From: Clostridiaceae bacterium | GTDB lineage: Bacteria > Bacillota > Clostridia > Lachnospirales > Lachnospiraceae | Length of the DNA: 50,613 nt | Reading direction: 5' to 3' | NCBI GenBank assembly: GCA_009911065.1 | Contig: QXWR01000036.1 | Coordinates: forward strand, 1 to 50,613 | In this document: positions 1 through 7,420 of the stretch, piece by piece | Position numbering within the stretch: the stretch's first letter is position 1 | Layout: each line of letters starts with the position of its first letter | Position numbers and translations under genes: made by a program | Notes under the pieces: generated by a model | Databases searched by the model: none | What the model was told of the DNA's origin: nothing | The model's input: only the letters and a program-made list of their open reading frames with translations

Positions 1-38
1 GTGTAGCTGACTGTTACTAATAGGTCGAGGGCTTAACC
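1..38 (+). rRNA. 23S rRNA, 3' end only
   Basis: The first bases match the universal 3' end of bacterial 23S rRNA, with the conserved stretch ACTAATAGGTCGAGGGCTTA followed by ACC. Only the last ~38 nt lie in the window and the mature end is set by similarity to known 23S ends. A tRNA-Gly follows about 90 nt downstream, and no 5S rRNA is recognisable between them. Confidence 0.9.
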
Positions 39-129
39 TGAAAAGGTCGGAGGGAAGCAGGTGAAACTGCTGGAAAGATTCGGATGTTTTCAATATGTGG
101 TTTTGAGGGTATATGTACCCAATAAATAA

Positions 130-202
130 GCGACAGTGGCTCAGTTGGTGGAGTACGACCTTGCCAAGGTCGGGGTCGCGGGTTCGAGTCCCGTCTGTCG
201 CT
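130..202 (+). tRNA. tRNA-Gly (anticodon GCC)
   Basis: A complete 73-nt cloverleaf is visible. The acceptor stem GCGACAG pairs with CTGTCGC and is followed by discriminator T. The T-loop contains GGTTCGAGTCC and the anticodon loop TTGCCAA gives anticodon GCC (glycine). CCA is not encoded. It lies in the spacer downstream of the 23S gene and is probably co-transcribed with the rRNA operon. Confidence 0.95.
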
Positions 203-213
203 CTTTTGTTTTA

Positions 214-266
214 TCCTTGAGAATACTGAATTTGTTATCAAATATCAGTACTTTCAGGGATTTTTT
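214..266 (+). terminator. Intrinsic terminator of the rRNA/tRNA operon
   Basis: A 16-bp stem (214-229 with 245-260, three wobble pairs) encloses a 15-nt loop and is followed directly by six T residues. It sits 12 nt after tRNA-Gly, as expected for the end of the rRNA transcript. Confidence 0.75.
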
Positions 267-385
267 GCATATCATAAACTAATATAACGTTGCATAGATA
301 TTGAAGAAAGATGATACAAATAGCGAAGTGCTATTTACTTGATCATACTTGATCATTGGTGCAATGTTATACTAGGAGGTGCATT

Positions 386-1162
386 ATGAAAGCAATTGAA
401 AAACTTATAAGTATAGCGAAGCAGGAAATCGGATATCTGGAAAAGGCTTCGAATAAGGATCTGGACAGTAAAACAGGTAATGCTGGAAGCAAAAATTATA
501 CAAAATATGCCAGAGATTTGTATCCGACTTTACAAGGACAACCGTGGTGCGACATGTTTGTAGATTGGTGCTTTGTTCAGGCGTTTGGAAAAATTACAGG
601 AAAAAAGCTTATTGGAGGTGGATTCAGCGCCTATACCCCTACATCGGCGCAGTATTTTAAAGATCAGGGTCAATGGCGAACTTCACCAGAACCAGGAGAT
701 CAGGTTTTCTTTGAAAATTCGGTGCGTATCTATCATACTGGAATTGTTGTGAAAGTAGACGCAAAGAAAATTTATACTATTGAAGGAAATACAAGTCAGT
801 CATCAGGAGTTGTTGCCAATGGTGGAGGCGTGTTTGAGAAATCTTACAGCCAATCTTATGCAAAGATTGCCGGATATGGTCATCCGGACTGGAGTCTGAC
901 AGATGTAGTGAAATACACAATAGGATGGAATCGTGATGAAAATGGATGGTGGTATGCAGATACAGAAAATACGTATTTTAAATCTGGCTGGCAGATTATT
1001 AACGGCCACAAGTACTATTTTAATGGGGATGGCTATGCTTTAAAAAATTGGAATCAAATAGATGGAAAATGGTATTATTTTGAGAATATAGATGGTCATC
1101 CTTTGGAATGTGCGTTGTATGTGACGGATTCTCAGGGAGTGCAGACTCCAGGGGAGTTTTAG
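386..1162 (+). CDS. CHAP-type peptidoglycan hydrolase with C-terminal wall-binding repeats
   Basis: This 258-residue protein begins with a CHAP-like amidase/endopeptidase domain (about residues 1-175). The PWCDMFVDWCF segment carries the nucleophilic Cys, IYHTGIVV the His, and IEGNTS the usual polar third position. Residues ~185-258 hold two to three Gly/Trp/Tyr-rich wall-binding repeats of the choline/glucan-binding type (GWWYADTE, GWQIINGHKYYF, GKWYYF). The start at 386 is chosen because AGGAGG lies 7 nt upstream; an in-frame ATG at 356 lacks a ribosome site. There is no signal peptide, so it resembles a phage endolysin or autolysin needing other means of release. No holin or phage gene lies nearby. 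A terminator follows at once. Confidence 0.85.
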   Translation: MKAIEKLISIAKQEIGYLEKASNKDLDSKTGNAGSKNYTKYARDLYPTLQGQPWCDMFVDWCFVQAFGKITGKKLIGGGFSAYTPTSAQYFKDQGQWRTSPEPGDQVFFENSVRIYHTGIVVKVDAKKIYTIEGNTSQSSGVVANGGGVFEKSYSQSYAKIAGYGHPDWSLTDVVKYTIGWNRDENGWWYADTENTYFKSGWQIINGHKYYFNGDGYALKNWNQIDGKWYYFENIDGHPLECALYVTDSQGVQTPGEF

Positions 1163-1173
1163 CTTTTAATTTG

Positions 1174-1209
1174 ATACCCCGCTGGTTTGATGCGGGGTAT
1201 TAATTTTTT
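1174..1209 (+). terminator. Intrinsic terminator after the CHAP lysin gene
   Basis: A perfect 9-bp stem (ATACCCCGC with GCGGGGTAT, 9-nt loop) is followed by a T-rich tail. It lies 12 nt after the lysin stop codon. Confidence 0.85.
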
Positions 1210-1241
1210 GGATTGGTGGTACTTCGTATCGGATTTGAAGA

Positions 1242-1418
1242 TTATTGAAACATATTTTCTACATAATTTCGCATTTCATTGCGGGATTTTATCTCTTTTG
1301 CTCCATTTACAATAGAAGTTTGCTCTGCTTGAGGTAATTGGGCAAAGCGATTCAGCACATGGGAATGTTGTGCAAGTTCCATAGTAAAACCGATGGGAAG
1401 TTCTTGATTGTCAATCAT
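1242..1418 (-). CDS. Small conserved hypothetical protein (58 aa)
   Basis: This short protein begins MIDNQELPIGFTMELAQ and ends NYVENMF plus Q. I recognise the type as a small hypothetical protein common in Clostridia, of unknown function; it is soluble, acidic and probably helical. The start at 1418 is chosen over an upstream in-frame ATG because AGGAG lies about 8 nt before it on the minus strand. It is convergent with the CHAP lysin, whose terminator lies between them, and divergent from the ApbE gene. A 13-bp hairpin (1479-1523) lies in its upstream region. Confidence 0.7.
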   Translation of the reverse strand: MIDNQELPIGFTMELAQHSHVLNRFAQLPQAEQTSIVNGAKEIKSRNEMRNYVENMFQ

Positions 1419-1478
1419 AGTGAGGTTCTCCTTTTGTTGTGAGTTTGAGGAATATAAATTTCGAAAAGGCACTGCTTT

Positions 1479-1523
1479 ATACACCATCCAGTCGGACGTT
1501 TGGTTTTTGGCTGGATGGTGTAT
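1479..1523. other. Perfect 13-bp inverted repeat upstream of the small ORF
   Basis: ATACACCATCCAG (1479-1491) pairs with CTGGATGGTGTAT (1511-1523) across a 19-nt loop. On the plus strand it is followed by TTTATTTCC, so it could act as a weak terminator. On the minus strand it would sit in the leader of the 58-aa ORF. Its role is undetermined. Confidence 0.5.
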
Positions 1524-1620
1524 TTTATTTCCTGTCTTTTAAACGGGTACAGGAAGTCAAATGTAGGATGTGCAGACAATCGTGAAGTTATGTACAAAAA
1601 AGAGAATTTGTGCTGGTACT

Positions 1621-1648
1621 TTGCATCCATTGGTTTTTATGGTATGAT
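1621..1648 (+). promoter_or_regulatory. Probable sigma-A promoter of the apbE gene
   Basis: TTGCAT (1621-1626) and TATGAT (1643-1648) are separated by 16 nt. They lie about 55 nt before the chosen ApbE start. Confidence 0.5.
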
Positions 1649-1703
1649 AGGAAAGAATTTTAGAGTGAGAAGAAATGAAAACAGACTGAGAAAGAGGGAA
1701 AGT

Positions 1704-2738
1704 ATGAAAAAGGTAGTGATAATGGTTTTTCTGCTGCTGTTTCTTACTGGATGTGTGCAGTCAGAACAGAAAAAAGCATTTGATGTCCAATATTTTGATT
1801 ATTTTGATACATTTACCAGTTTTACTGTATATGCGGAGGATGAAGATCAATTTCAGCAATATGCGGAATTGTTTCAGTCAGAACTGGAGTATTATCATCA
1901 GCAGTTTGATATTTATCATAGCTATAGTGGGATAAATAATATAAAAACGATTAATGACAATGCGGGAATAACAGCTGTGCAGGTGGATAAAGAACTATTG
2001 GATTTTTTAGAATTTGCATTTCAGGAGTATGACAGAACCAGGGGGAAAGTGAATGTGGCAATGGGAAGCGTGCTTTCTATCTGGCATACTTACCGGGAAG
2101 AGGGACTTGCTGACCCGAAGCGTGGGCAGGTTCCGGATGAGGAGATTTTGCATCAGGCAGCAGGATATATGGATATATCCAAAGTAAAGATAGATCGGGA
2201 AAAATCTACAGTTTATCTGGAAGACCCGTCTATGAGTCTGGATGTGGGGGCAATGGCAAAAGGCTATGCAAGTCAGCAGATTTGTGGAAAATTGCAAAAG
2301 GCAGGAGTGGTCTCAGCTTTGGTTAATATTGGAGGGAATGTTCAGACCATTGGCGTCAAGGGAGATGGTAAGATGTGGCGGGTGGGAGTTCAGAATCCGG
2401 ATACTTCCAGTATGCAGTCTTATCTTTATGCATTAAATTTACAGGATATGGCACTTGTCACGAGTGGAACCTATCAACGGTACTATGAGGTAGACGGGGT
2501 TCGTTATCATCACATAATTGATCCGGAAACTCTTTTTCCTCGTCAGGACTTTGCATCTGTGACTATATTGTGTAGGGATGGAGGGGATGCAGATGCTCTT
2601 TCAACAGCAGTATTTAACATGCCGTTGGAAGAAGGACAAGAGTTCGTGGAGTCCTTGGAACAGGTGGAGGCACTATGGGTATGTGCAGACGGGAAAGAGG
2701 TATGGTCTACGGGATTTAAGGAATATGTGGTGGATTAA
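1704..2738 (+). CDS. apbE: FAD:protein FMN transferase (ApbE family lipoprotein)
   Basis: This 344-aa protein transfers FMN from FAD to a Thr/Ser of flavoproteins such as Rnf/Nqr subunits, acting outside the membrane (EC 2.7.1.180, family knowledge). The N-terminus is a lipoprotein signal with lipobox LTGC at residues ~14-17. ApbE landmarks follow: LDVGAMAKGYA, LVNIGGNVQTIG, and the TSGTYQRYY and HHIIDPET segments, then GGDADALSTAVF with metal/FAD-binding acidic residues. The ATG at 1704 is used because it gives the signal peptide and follows a purine-rich ribosome site; the frame extends upstream without one. The next gene, an EamA transporter, starts 19 nt after its stop, so the two may be co-transcribed. 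Confidence 0.92.
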   Translation: MKKVVIMVFLLLFLTGCVQSEQKKAFDVQYFDYFDTFTSFTVYAEDEDQFQQYAELFQSELEYYHQQFDIYHSYSGINNIKTINDNAGITAVQVDKELLDFLEFAFQEYDRTRGKVNVAMGSVLSIWHTYREEGLADPKRGQVPDEEILHQAAGYMDISKVKIDREKSTVYLEDPSMSLDVGAMAKGYASQQICGKLQKAGVVSALVNIGGNVQTIGVKGDGKMWRVGVQNPDTSSMQSYLYALNLQDMALVTSGTYQRYYEVDGVRYHHIIDPETLFPRQDFASVTILCRDGGDADALSTAVFNMPLEEGQEFVESLEQVEALWVCADGKEVWSTGFKEYVVD

Positions 2739-2756
2739 GGAAAGGAATGGTTGAAA

Positions 2757-3671
2757 ATGGAATCAGGAAACAGAAAATCTTTGCAAAGCAGTGTTATGCT
2801 TTTGATTACAGCATGGATTTGGGGAGTTGCTTTTGTCGCTCAAAGTGAGGGAATGAACTATGTGGGCGGATTTACCTTTAATGCCTGTCGGTTTATTATA
2901 GGGGGAATTGTACTCATTCCCTGTATTTTTCTTTTGCGAAAGGTAAACCGGGAACAAAAAAAGCCATTGACGATGGAGGAGAAACAAGCCCGGAAACGAA
3001 AGGGAATTGTGGGGGGAGTGTGTTGCGGAGCTTTTTTGTGTCTGGCAAGTTCTCTCCAACAGTTTGGAATTGCTTTTACCACAGTTGGCAAAGCAGGATT
3101 TATCACAGCTTTGTATATTATTCTGGTACCAGTATTGGGACTTTTTATGAAGAAAAAAGTGGGGCGAAATGTATGGTTTAGTGTGGGAATCGCAGCTTTA
3201 GGAATGTATTTGCTCTGTATCAAAGAAGGTTTTTCTGTGGGGAAGGGAGATTTTTTGGTGTTTTTGTGCTCCATTGGATTTTCTCTACATATTTTGGTAA
3301 TTGACTATTTTTCTCCCAAGGCAGACGGAGTGGTGATTTCCTGCGTTCAGTTTTTTACTGCTGGGATCATATCTGGCGCAGGGATGTTTCTGTTTGAGCA
3401 GCCTTCCTGGGGGGCAATTATAGCAGCCTGGATGCCGGTTCTCTATGCTGGAATTATGTCCTGCGGAGTGGCATATACATTGCAGGTAATTGCACAAAAA
3501 GATATTGCGCCTACAATAGCTTCTTTGCTGATGAGCCTGGAATCTGTGTTTTCCGTGTTGGCTGGCTGGCTATTGTTAGGACAACGTTTATCAGGAAAAG
3601 AGCTGGCTGGATGTGTATTGGTATTTGTGGGGATTGTGCTGGCACAGCTGCCAGAGAGAAAAAAGAATTAA
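2757..3671 (+). CDS. EamA/DMT-superfamily transporter
   Basis: A highly hydrophobic ~304-aa protein with about ten predicted membrane helices in two homologous EamA halves. The first starts around VMLLITAWIWGVAFVAQ and the second around FLVFLCSIGFSLHILVIDY. The late segment DIAPTIASLLMSLESVFSVLAGWLLLGQ is typical of drug/metabolite exporters of the RhaT/YdcZ-like type. The substrate cannot be told from sequence. A TTG at 2751 is an alternative start closer to the AAGGAAAGG ribosome site; ATG 2757 is preferred only by codon. It follows apbE closely and ends at a bidirectional terminator facing argG. Confidence 0.85.
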   Translation: MESGNRKSLQSSVMLLITAWIWGVAFVAQSEGMNYVGGFTFNACRFIIGGIVLIPCIFLLRKVNREQKKPLTMEEKQARKRKGIVGGVCCGAFLCLASSLQQFGIAFTTVGKAGFITALYIILVPVLGLFMKKKVGRNVWFSVGIAALGMYLLCIKEGFSVGKGDFLVFLCSIGFSLHILVIDYFSPKADGVVISCVQFFTAGIISGAGMFLFEQPSWGAIIAAWMPVLYAGIMSCGVAYTLQVIAQKDIAPTIASLLMSLESVFSVLAGWLLLGQRLSGKELAGCVLVFVGIVLAQLPERKKN

Positions 3672-3707
3672 CCAATGAAAGAGATTAAAGAAACAGGGAT
3701 TTGGTGC

Positions 3708-3752
3708 AAAAAACAGGGCTGGTGCATGGGATATGCGTCAGCCCTGTTTTTT
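3708..3752. terminator. Bidirectional intrinsic terminator
   Basis: A 14-bp stem (3708-3721 with 3739-3752; AAAAAACAGGGCTG) has an A tract on one side and a T tract on the other. It can therefore serve both converging transcripts, the EamA gene and argG. Confidence 0.85.
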
Positions 3753-3814
3753 TGCAATCCTGTTTTTTGATTGTGAGAAGTGGGATGGCTGGCGGCAAAA
3801 GTTCCAGTCAATGC

Positions 3815-5041
3815 CTAATTCTTATTTTTTTCCACTTCCGCCATTTTCATGGCCCGAACCTTTAACGGAAGTCCAAATAAGGTGATAAAGCCATCCGCGT
3901 CGTGGTGATCGTACAGGTCTCCAGTGGTGAAGGAGGCAAGGGATTCGCTGTAAAGGGAGTAAGGGGAGGTAGTGCCAGCTTTTATGATATTGCCTTTGTA
4001 CAGCTGGAAGCGAACTTCTCCGGTTACGTATTGCTGGGTGGATTCTACAAATGCCTGAACAGCTTCTCGAAGGGGGGTGAACCATTTGCCTTCGTATACA
4101 ATCTGTGCCATCTTATTGCCCATGTCTTTTTTTGTTTCCATGGTTGCCCGGTCTAATACCAGTTCTTCCAGTTGCTGGTGAGCTTCCATCAAAATGGTTC
4201 CGCCAGGAGTTTCGTATACGCCGCGGGATTTCATCCCTACCACACGGTTTTCTACAATATCTACAATACCAATGCCATGTTTGCCACCCAGGTCATTTAA
4301 TTTGCGGATAATGTCAGAAACCTTCATCTTTTCTCCATTGACGCTGGTGGGAATGCCTTTTTCAAAGGTCATGGTCACATATTCTCCCTGGTCCGGAGCA
4401 TTTTTGGGAGTGACGCCCAAAACCAGCAAATGATCGTAGTTTGGCTCGCTGGCAGGGTCTTCCAGCTCCAGCCCCTCATGGCTGATATGCCATAGGTTAC
4501 GGTCCCGGCTATAGCTGTTGTCTGCGGAGAAAGGCAGATGGATGCCATGCTGGTGGCAGTATTCAATTTCGTCTTCTCTGGATTGCATGGTCCAGATGTC
4601 GGTCATACGCCAGGGGGCAATGATCTTTAAGTCAGGAGCTAAAGCTTTGATGCCCAGTTCAAAACGAATCTGGTCGTTGCCTTTGCCGGTAGCGCCATGA
4701 CAGATGGCAGTGGCTCCTTCTTTACGGGCAATTTCTACCAGCCGTTTGGCAATGGCAGGACGTGCCATGGAGGTGCCTAAGAGATATTTGTTCTCGTATA
4801 CAGCGCCTGCCTGTACGCAGGGGATAATGTAATTGTCACAGAAATCGTCTACCAGATCTTCAATGTACAGTTTGGATGCGCCGGACAGTTTTGCCCGTTC
4901 TTCCAGACCATCCAGTTCGCTGCCCTGGCCGCAGTCAATGCAGCAGCAGATTACTTCATAGTCAAAATGCTCTTTCAGCCACGGAATGATGGCGGTGGTG
5001 TCTAATCCGCCGGAATATGCCAATACGACTTTTTCTTTCAT
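3815..5041 (-). CDS. argG: Argininosuccinate synthase
   Basis: This 408-aa protein joins citrulline and aspartate using ATP, the penultimate step of arginine synthesis. The N-terminal PP-loop AYSGGLDTTAI is diagnostic. GATGKGNDQIRFE, FSADNSYSRDRNLWHIS and the C-terminal SLYSESLASFTTGDLYDH segments match the ArgG family, and the length is normal. The start at 5041 is set by AGGAGGAG about 8 nt upstream and by the position of the PP-loop; the frame extends to 5122 without support. It is transcribed away from argC, with its promoter at 5114-5142. argH, needed for the last step, is not in the window. Confidence 0.97.
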   Translation of the reverse strand: MKEKVVLAYSGGLDTTAIIPWLKEHFDYEVICCCIDCGQGSELDGLEERAKLSGASKLYIEDLVDDFCDNYIIPCVQAGAVYENKYLLGTSMARPAIAKRLVEIARKEGATAICHGATGKGNDQIRFELGIKALAPDLKIIAPWRMTDIWTMQSREDEIEYCHQHGIHLPFSADNSYSRDRNLWHISHEGLELEDPASEPNYDHLLVLGVTPKNAPDQGEYVTMTFEKGIPTSVNGEKMKVSDIIRKLNDLGGKHGIGIVDIVENRVVGMKSRGVYETPGGTILMEAHQQLEELVLDRATMETKKDMGNKMAQIVYEGKWFTPLREAVQAFVESTQQYVTGEVRFQLYKGNIIKAGTTSPYSLYSESLASFTTGDLYDHHDADGFITLFGLPLKVRAMKMAEVEKNKN

Positions 5042-5107
5042 AATGATTCTCCTCCTGGGAATTTGTTTGGTATGAAAACCCTGCCTTGGTTTGTAACAGG
5101 TATGACG

Positions 5108-5121
5108 TTCATAAATATACA
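5108..5121 (-). promoter_or_regulatory. Probable ArgR box over the argG promoter
   Basis: On the minus strand the sequence TGTATATTTATGAA overlaps the argG -10. An almost identical TGTATAATTATGAA overlaps the argC -10 at 5283-5296. The pattern resembles the AT-rich imperfect palindrome bound by ArgR/AhrC. ArgR binding is an inference. Confidence 0.5.
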
Positions 5122-5142
5122 ATATTTTTCAGGGAAATGCAA
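5114..5142 (-). promoter_or_regulatory. Sigma-A promoter of argG
   Basis: On the minus strand TTGCAT (5142-5137) and TATATT (5119-5114) are spaced by 17 nt, giving a leader of about 65 nt before the argG start. Confidence 0.65.
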
Positions 5143-5261
5143 GAGGGAATGCAAGAGTTTTTATAAATATGAAAAGATAAGACCAGAGTTTTGATAGATT
5201 TGGAAGAATAACATTGGAATATTTCAGGAAAGAAAAAATGGAGGAGAATAAAAGGAAGGGA

Positions 5262-5290
5262 TTGAATAATTTTTTGTTTTGATGTATAAT
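5262..5290 (+). promoter_or_regulatory. Sigma-A promoter of the argCJBD operon
   Basis: TTGAAT (5262-5267) and TATAAT (5285-5290) are spaced by 17 nt. The start codon of argC lies about 230 nt downstream, so the leader is long. A second TATAAT at 5424-5429 lacks a good -35. Confidence 0.7.
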
Positions 5291-5296
5291 TATGAA
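5283..5296 (+). promoter_or_regulatory. Probable ArgR box over the argC promoter
   Basis: TGTATAATTATGAA overlaps the -10 of the argC promoter and differs by one base from the box on the argG promoter (5108-5121, opposite strand). Repression by an ArgR-type regulator is inferred. Confidence 0.5.
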
Positions 5297-5520
5297 ACGT
5301 TGCTGTCCAGGATATCTTGTTTTTTTGTTTGGTGCAGCCAAATTAAGAAGATATTTGGTCTGAAAGATTGTTTTTTGGAGAAGATTTTTGGAAAAAAGAC
5401 TTTTCTTATAGCTGGAAAGTTACTATAATGGATAACGGTTGTATGGGCGGGGAGAAATGAACGATGACAGAATAATCGATGATAGAATGACAGCAGAAAA
5501 TTTTGAGAGAGGATAAGATT

Positions 5521-6564
5521 ATGATTAAGGCAGGAATTATCGGAGCGACAGGGTATGCAGGAGCGGAATTGGCGCGGCTGCTTTTGCAGCGGGAAGATGT
5601 GGAAATAGTCTGGTATGGTTCCCGAAGTTATGTGGGAGAGGATTTTGCTTCTATTTATAGAAATATGGCTCATGTTCTGGACGGAGAACTATGTAAGGAC
5701 GATGATATGGCCAAACTGGCAGATCTGGCAGATGTGATTTTCACTGCCACGCCACAGGGATTTTGTGCATCACAAGTGACAGAGGAAATTTTGTCGAAAA
5801 CAAAGGTGATTGATTTAAGCGCAGATTTCCGAATAAAAGATGTGAGTGTGTATGAGCAATGGTATACGCTGGAACATCCCACGCCCAGGTTCATTGAGGA
5901 AGCGGTGTATGGGCTGCCTGAAGTGAATCGGGAGAAGATTAAAGGAGCGCGGCTGATTGCCAATCCAGGTTGTTATCCCACCTGTTCTTTTTTAACCTTG
6001 TATCCCATGGTGCAAGAAGGGCTGATTGATGTGGGGACGATTATTATTGATGCCAAGTCAGGAACTTCAGGAGCAGGCCGGAGCGCAAAGGTTCCAAGCC
6101 TGTATTGCGAAGTCAATGAGAGTATGAAACCTTATGGGGTGGCCAGTCACCGCCACACGCCTGAAATTGAGGAGCAGCTTTCAATGATTGCAGGGAAACC
6201 AGTGATCATCAGCTTTACGCCTCATCTGGTGCCAATGAACCGGGGGATTTTGGTGACAGCTTATGGAACGTTGACCAGACCGGTGACAGAGGGAGAAGTG
6301 AAGGAGATTTATGACCAGTATTATGGCAGTGAATATTTTGTGCGGGTGATGAAGCCTGGAATGGTGCCTCAGACCCGATGGGTGGAAGGCAGCAATTTTG
6401 CGGATCTTGCATTTCAGATTGATACAAGAACCAATCGGCTGGTGATGATGGGGGCGATTGACAATATGGTAAAGGGAGCAGCCGGACAGGCAATCCAAAA
6501 TATGAATTTGATGTTTGGTTTACCGGAGAATACAGGATTAAAGCAGATTGCAGTCTTTCCGTAA
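5521..6564 (+). CDS. argC: N-acetyl-gamma-glutamyl-phosphate reductase
   Basis: A 347-aa NADPH-dependent reductase converting N-acetylglutamyl phosphate to the semialdehyde, third step of arginine synthesis. The Rossmann motif GIIGATGYAGAEL is at the N-terminus, and the catalytic Cys is C151 in NPGCYPT. The conserved GTSGAGRSAK and SHRHTPEIEEQL (catalytic His region) segments are present and the length is typical. ATG 5521 follows a GAGAGAGGA ribosome site; an in-frame ATG at 5503 is less likely. It is the first gene of argC-GNAT-argJ-argB-argD, all on the same strand. Confidence 0.97.
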   Translation: MIKAGIIGATGYAGAELARLLLQREDVEIVWYGSRSYVGEDFASIYRNMAHVLDGELCKDDDMAKLADLADVIFTATPQGFCASQVTEEILSKTKVIDLSADFRIKDVSVYEQWYTLEHPTPRFIEEAVYGLPEVNREKIKGARLIANPGCYPTCSFLTLYPMVQEGLIDVGTIIIDAKSGTSGAGRSAKVPSLYCEVNESMKPYGVASHRHTPEIEEQLSMIAGKPVIISFTPHLVPMNRGILVTAYGTLTRPVTEGEVKEIYDQYYGSEYFVRVMKPGMVPQTRWVEGSNFADLAFQIDTRTNRLVMMGAIDNMVKGAAGQAIQNMNLMFGLPENTGLKQIAVFP

Positions 6565-6649
6565 CAGCGGGAAGGCGCAGGGAGAAATTTGACGGATTAC
6601 AGTCAGATGAATGAGAGATGGAATGGAACAAGGAGGGGCAGGATAAACA

Positions 6650-7114
6650 ATGGGCGGAACAATGAGCATTATTATCCGGGAAATGACCATGGATGATTAC
6701 GATAAGGTTTATGCATTGTGGATTCGTATTCAGGGCTTTGGGATTCGGTCCATTGATGATTCCAGAGAGGGTGTGGAGCGATTCTTAAAACGCAATCCTA
6801 CAACCAGTGTGGTGGCGGAGCAAAATGGCAGGATTGTGGGGGCGATTCTCTGTGGACACGACGGAAGACGGGGCTGTTTTTATCATGTGTGTGTGGCAAA
6901 AGATTACCGCAATCATGGAGTGGGACATCGGATGGCTCAGCATTGTATGAAAGCACTTTTAGAAGAAGGGATTAATAAGGTTAGTCTGATTGCTTTTAAG
7001 AGTAATGAGGTGGGAAATGCTTTCTGGCAGGGAGTGGGCTGGACGAAGAGAGAGGATATTAATTATTATGATTATACATTGAATGAGAAAAATGTTACGG
7101 ATTTTGTGAAGTGA
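6650..7114 (+). CDS. GNAT-family N-acetyltransferase inside the arg operon
   Basis: A 154-aa single-domain GNAT protein. The acetyl-CoA site is visible as VCVAKDYRNHGVGHRM (the Q/R-x-x-G-x-G/A motif) and the late strand as NAFWQGVGWTKRED. It resembles the short YpeA-like acetyltransferases; its substrate is not known from sequence. It lies between argC and argJ, so it might prime the cycle as a short N-acetylglutamate synthase, but this is inference from position. The start at 6650 follows GGAGGGG and GCAGGA; ATG 6662 (MSIIIREM) is an alternative. The gap to argJ is a 300-nt purine-rich array. Confidence 0.85.
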   Translation: MGGTMSIIIREMTMDDYDKVYALWIRIQGFGIRSIDDSREGVERFLKRNPTTSVVAEQNGRIVGAILCGHDGRRGCFYHVCVAKDYRNHGVGHRMAQHCMKALLEEGINKVSLIAFKSNEVGNAFWQGVGWTKREDINYYDYTLNEKNVTDFVK

Positions 7115-7159
7115 AGCAAATCATTTCATTGAGGATGGATGGAAGACGGTCTGCAAAAG

Positions 7160-7405
7160 AATAAGGTAAAAGTAAGAGAAGAGAAAAATCAGGGGAAGAG
7201 GCGGGTCAAAAGAGGAGAGGTCAAGAGAAGAGGAAGGTCAAAAGAAGAGAAAGACCAGAGGAAGAAGAGAGACAAAAGAAGAGGGAGACCAGGAGAAGAG
7301 GAAGGTTAAAAGAACAGAAAGATCAAAAGAAGAGAGAGAGTAAAAAAAACTAAGAAAAGAAAATAAAAAAAGAGAAAAAACTAAGAGAGCAAAAAGATTG
7401 AGAGA
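7160..7405 (+). repeat. Polypurine array of degenerate ~16-bp units
   Basis: Nearly every base on the plus strand is A or G. About eight diverged units of the form GGTCAAAAGAAGAGGAA follow each other between 7204 and 7340, then decay into AAAAGAGAAAAAAC-type sequence. It occupies the GNAT-argJ gap. No plausible protein with a ribosome site is seen on either strand. Function unknown. Confidence 0.7.
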
Positions 7406-7420
7406 ACGAGGAGGAAGGTT

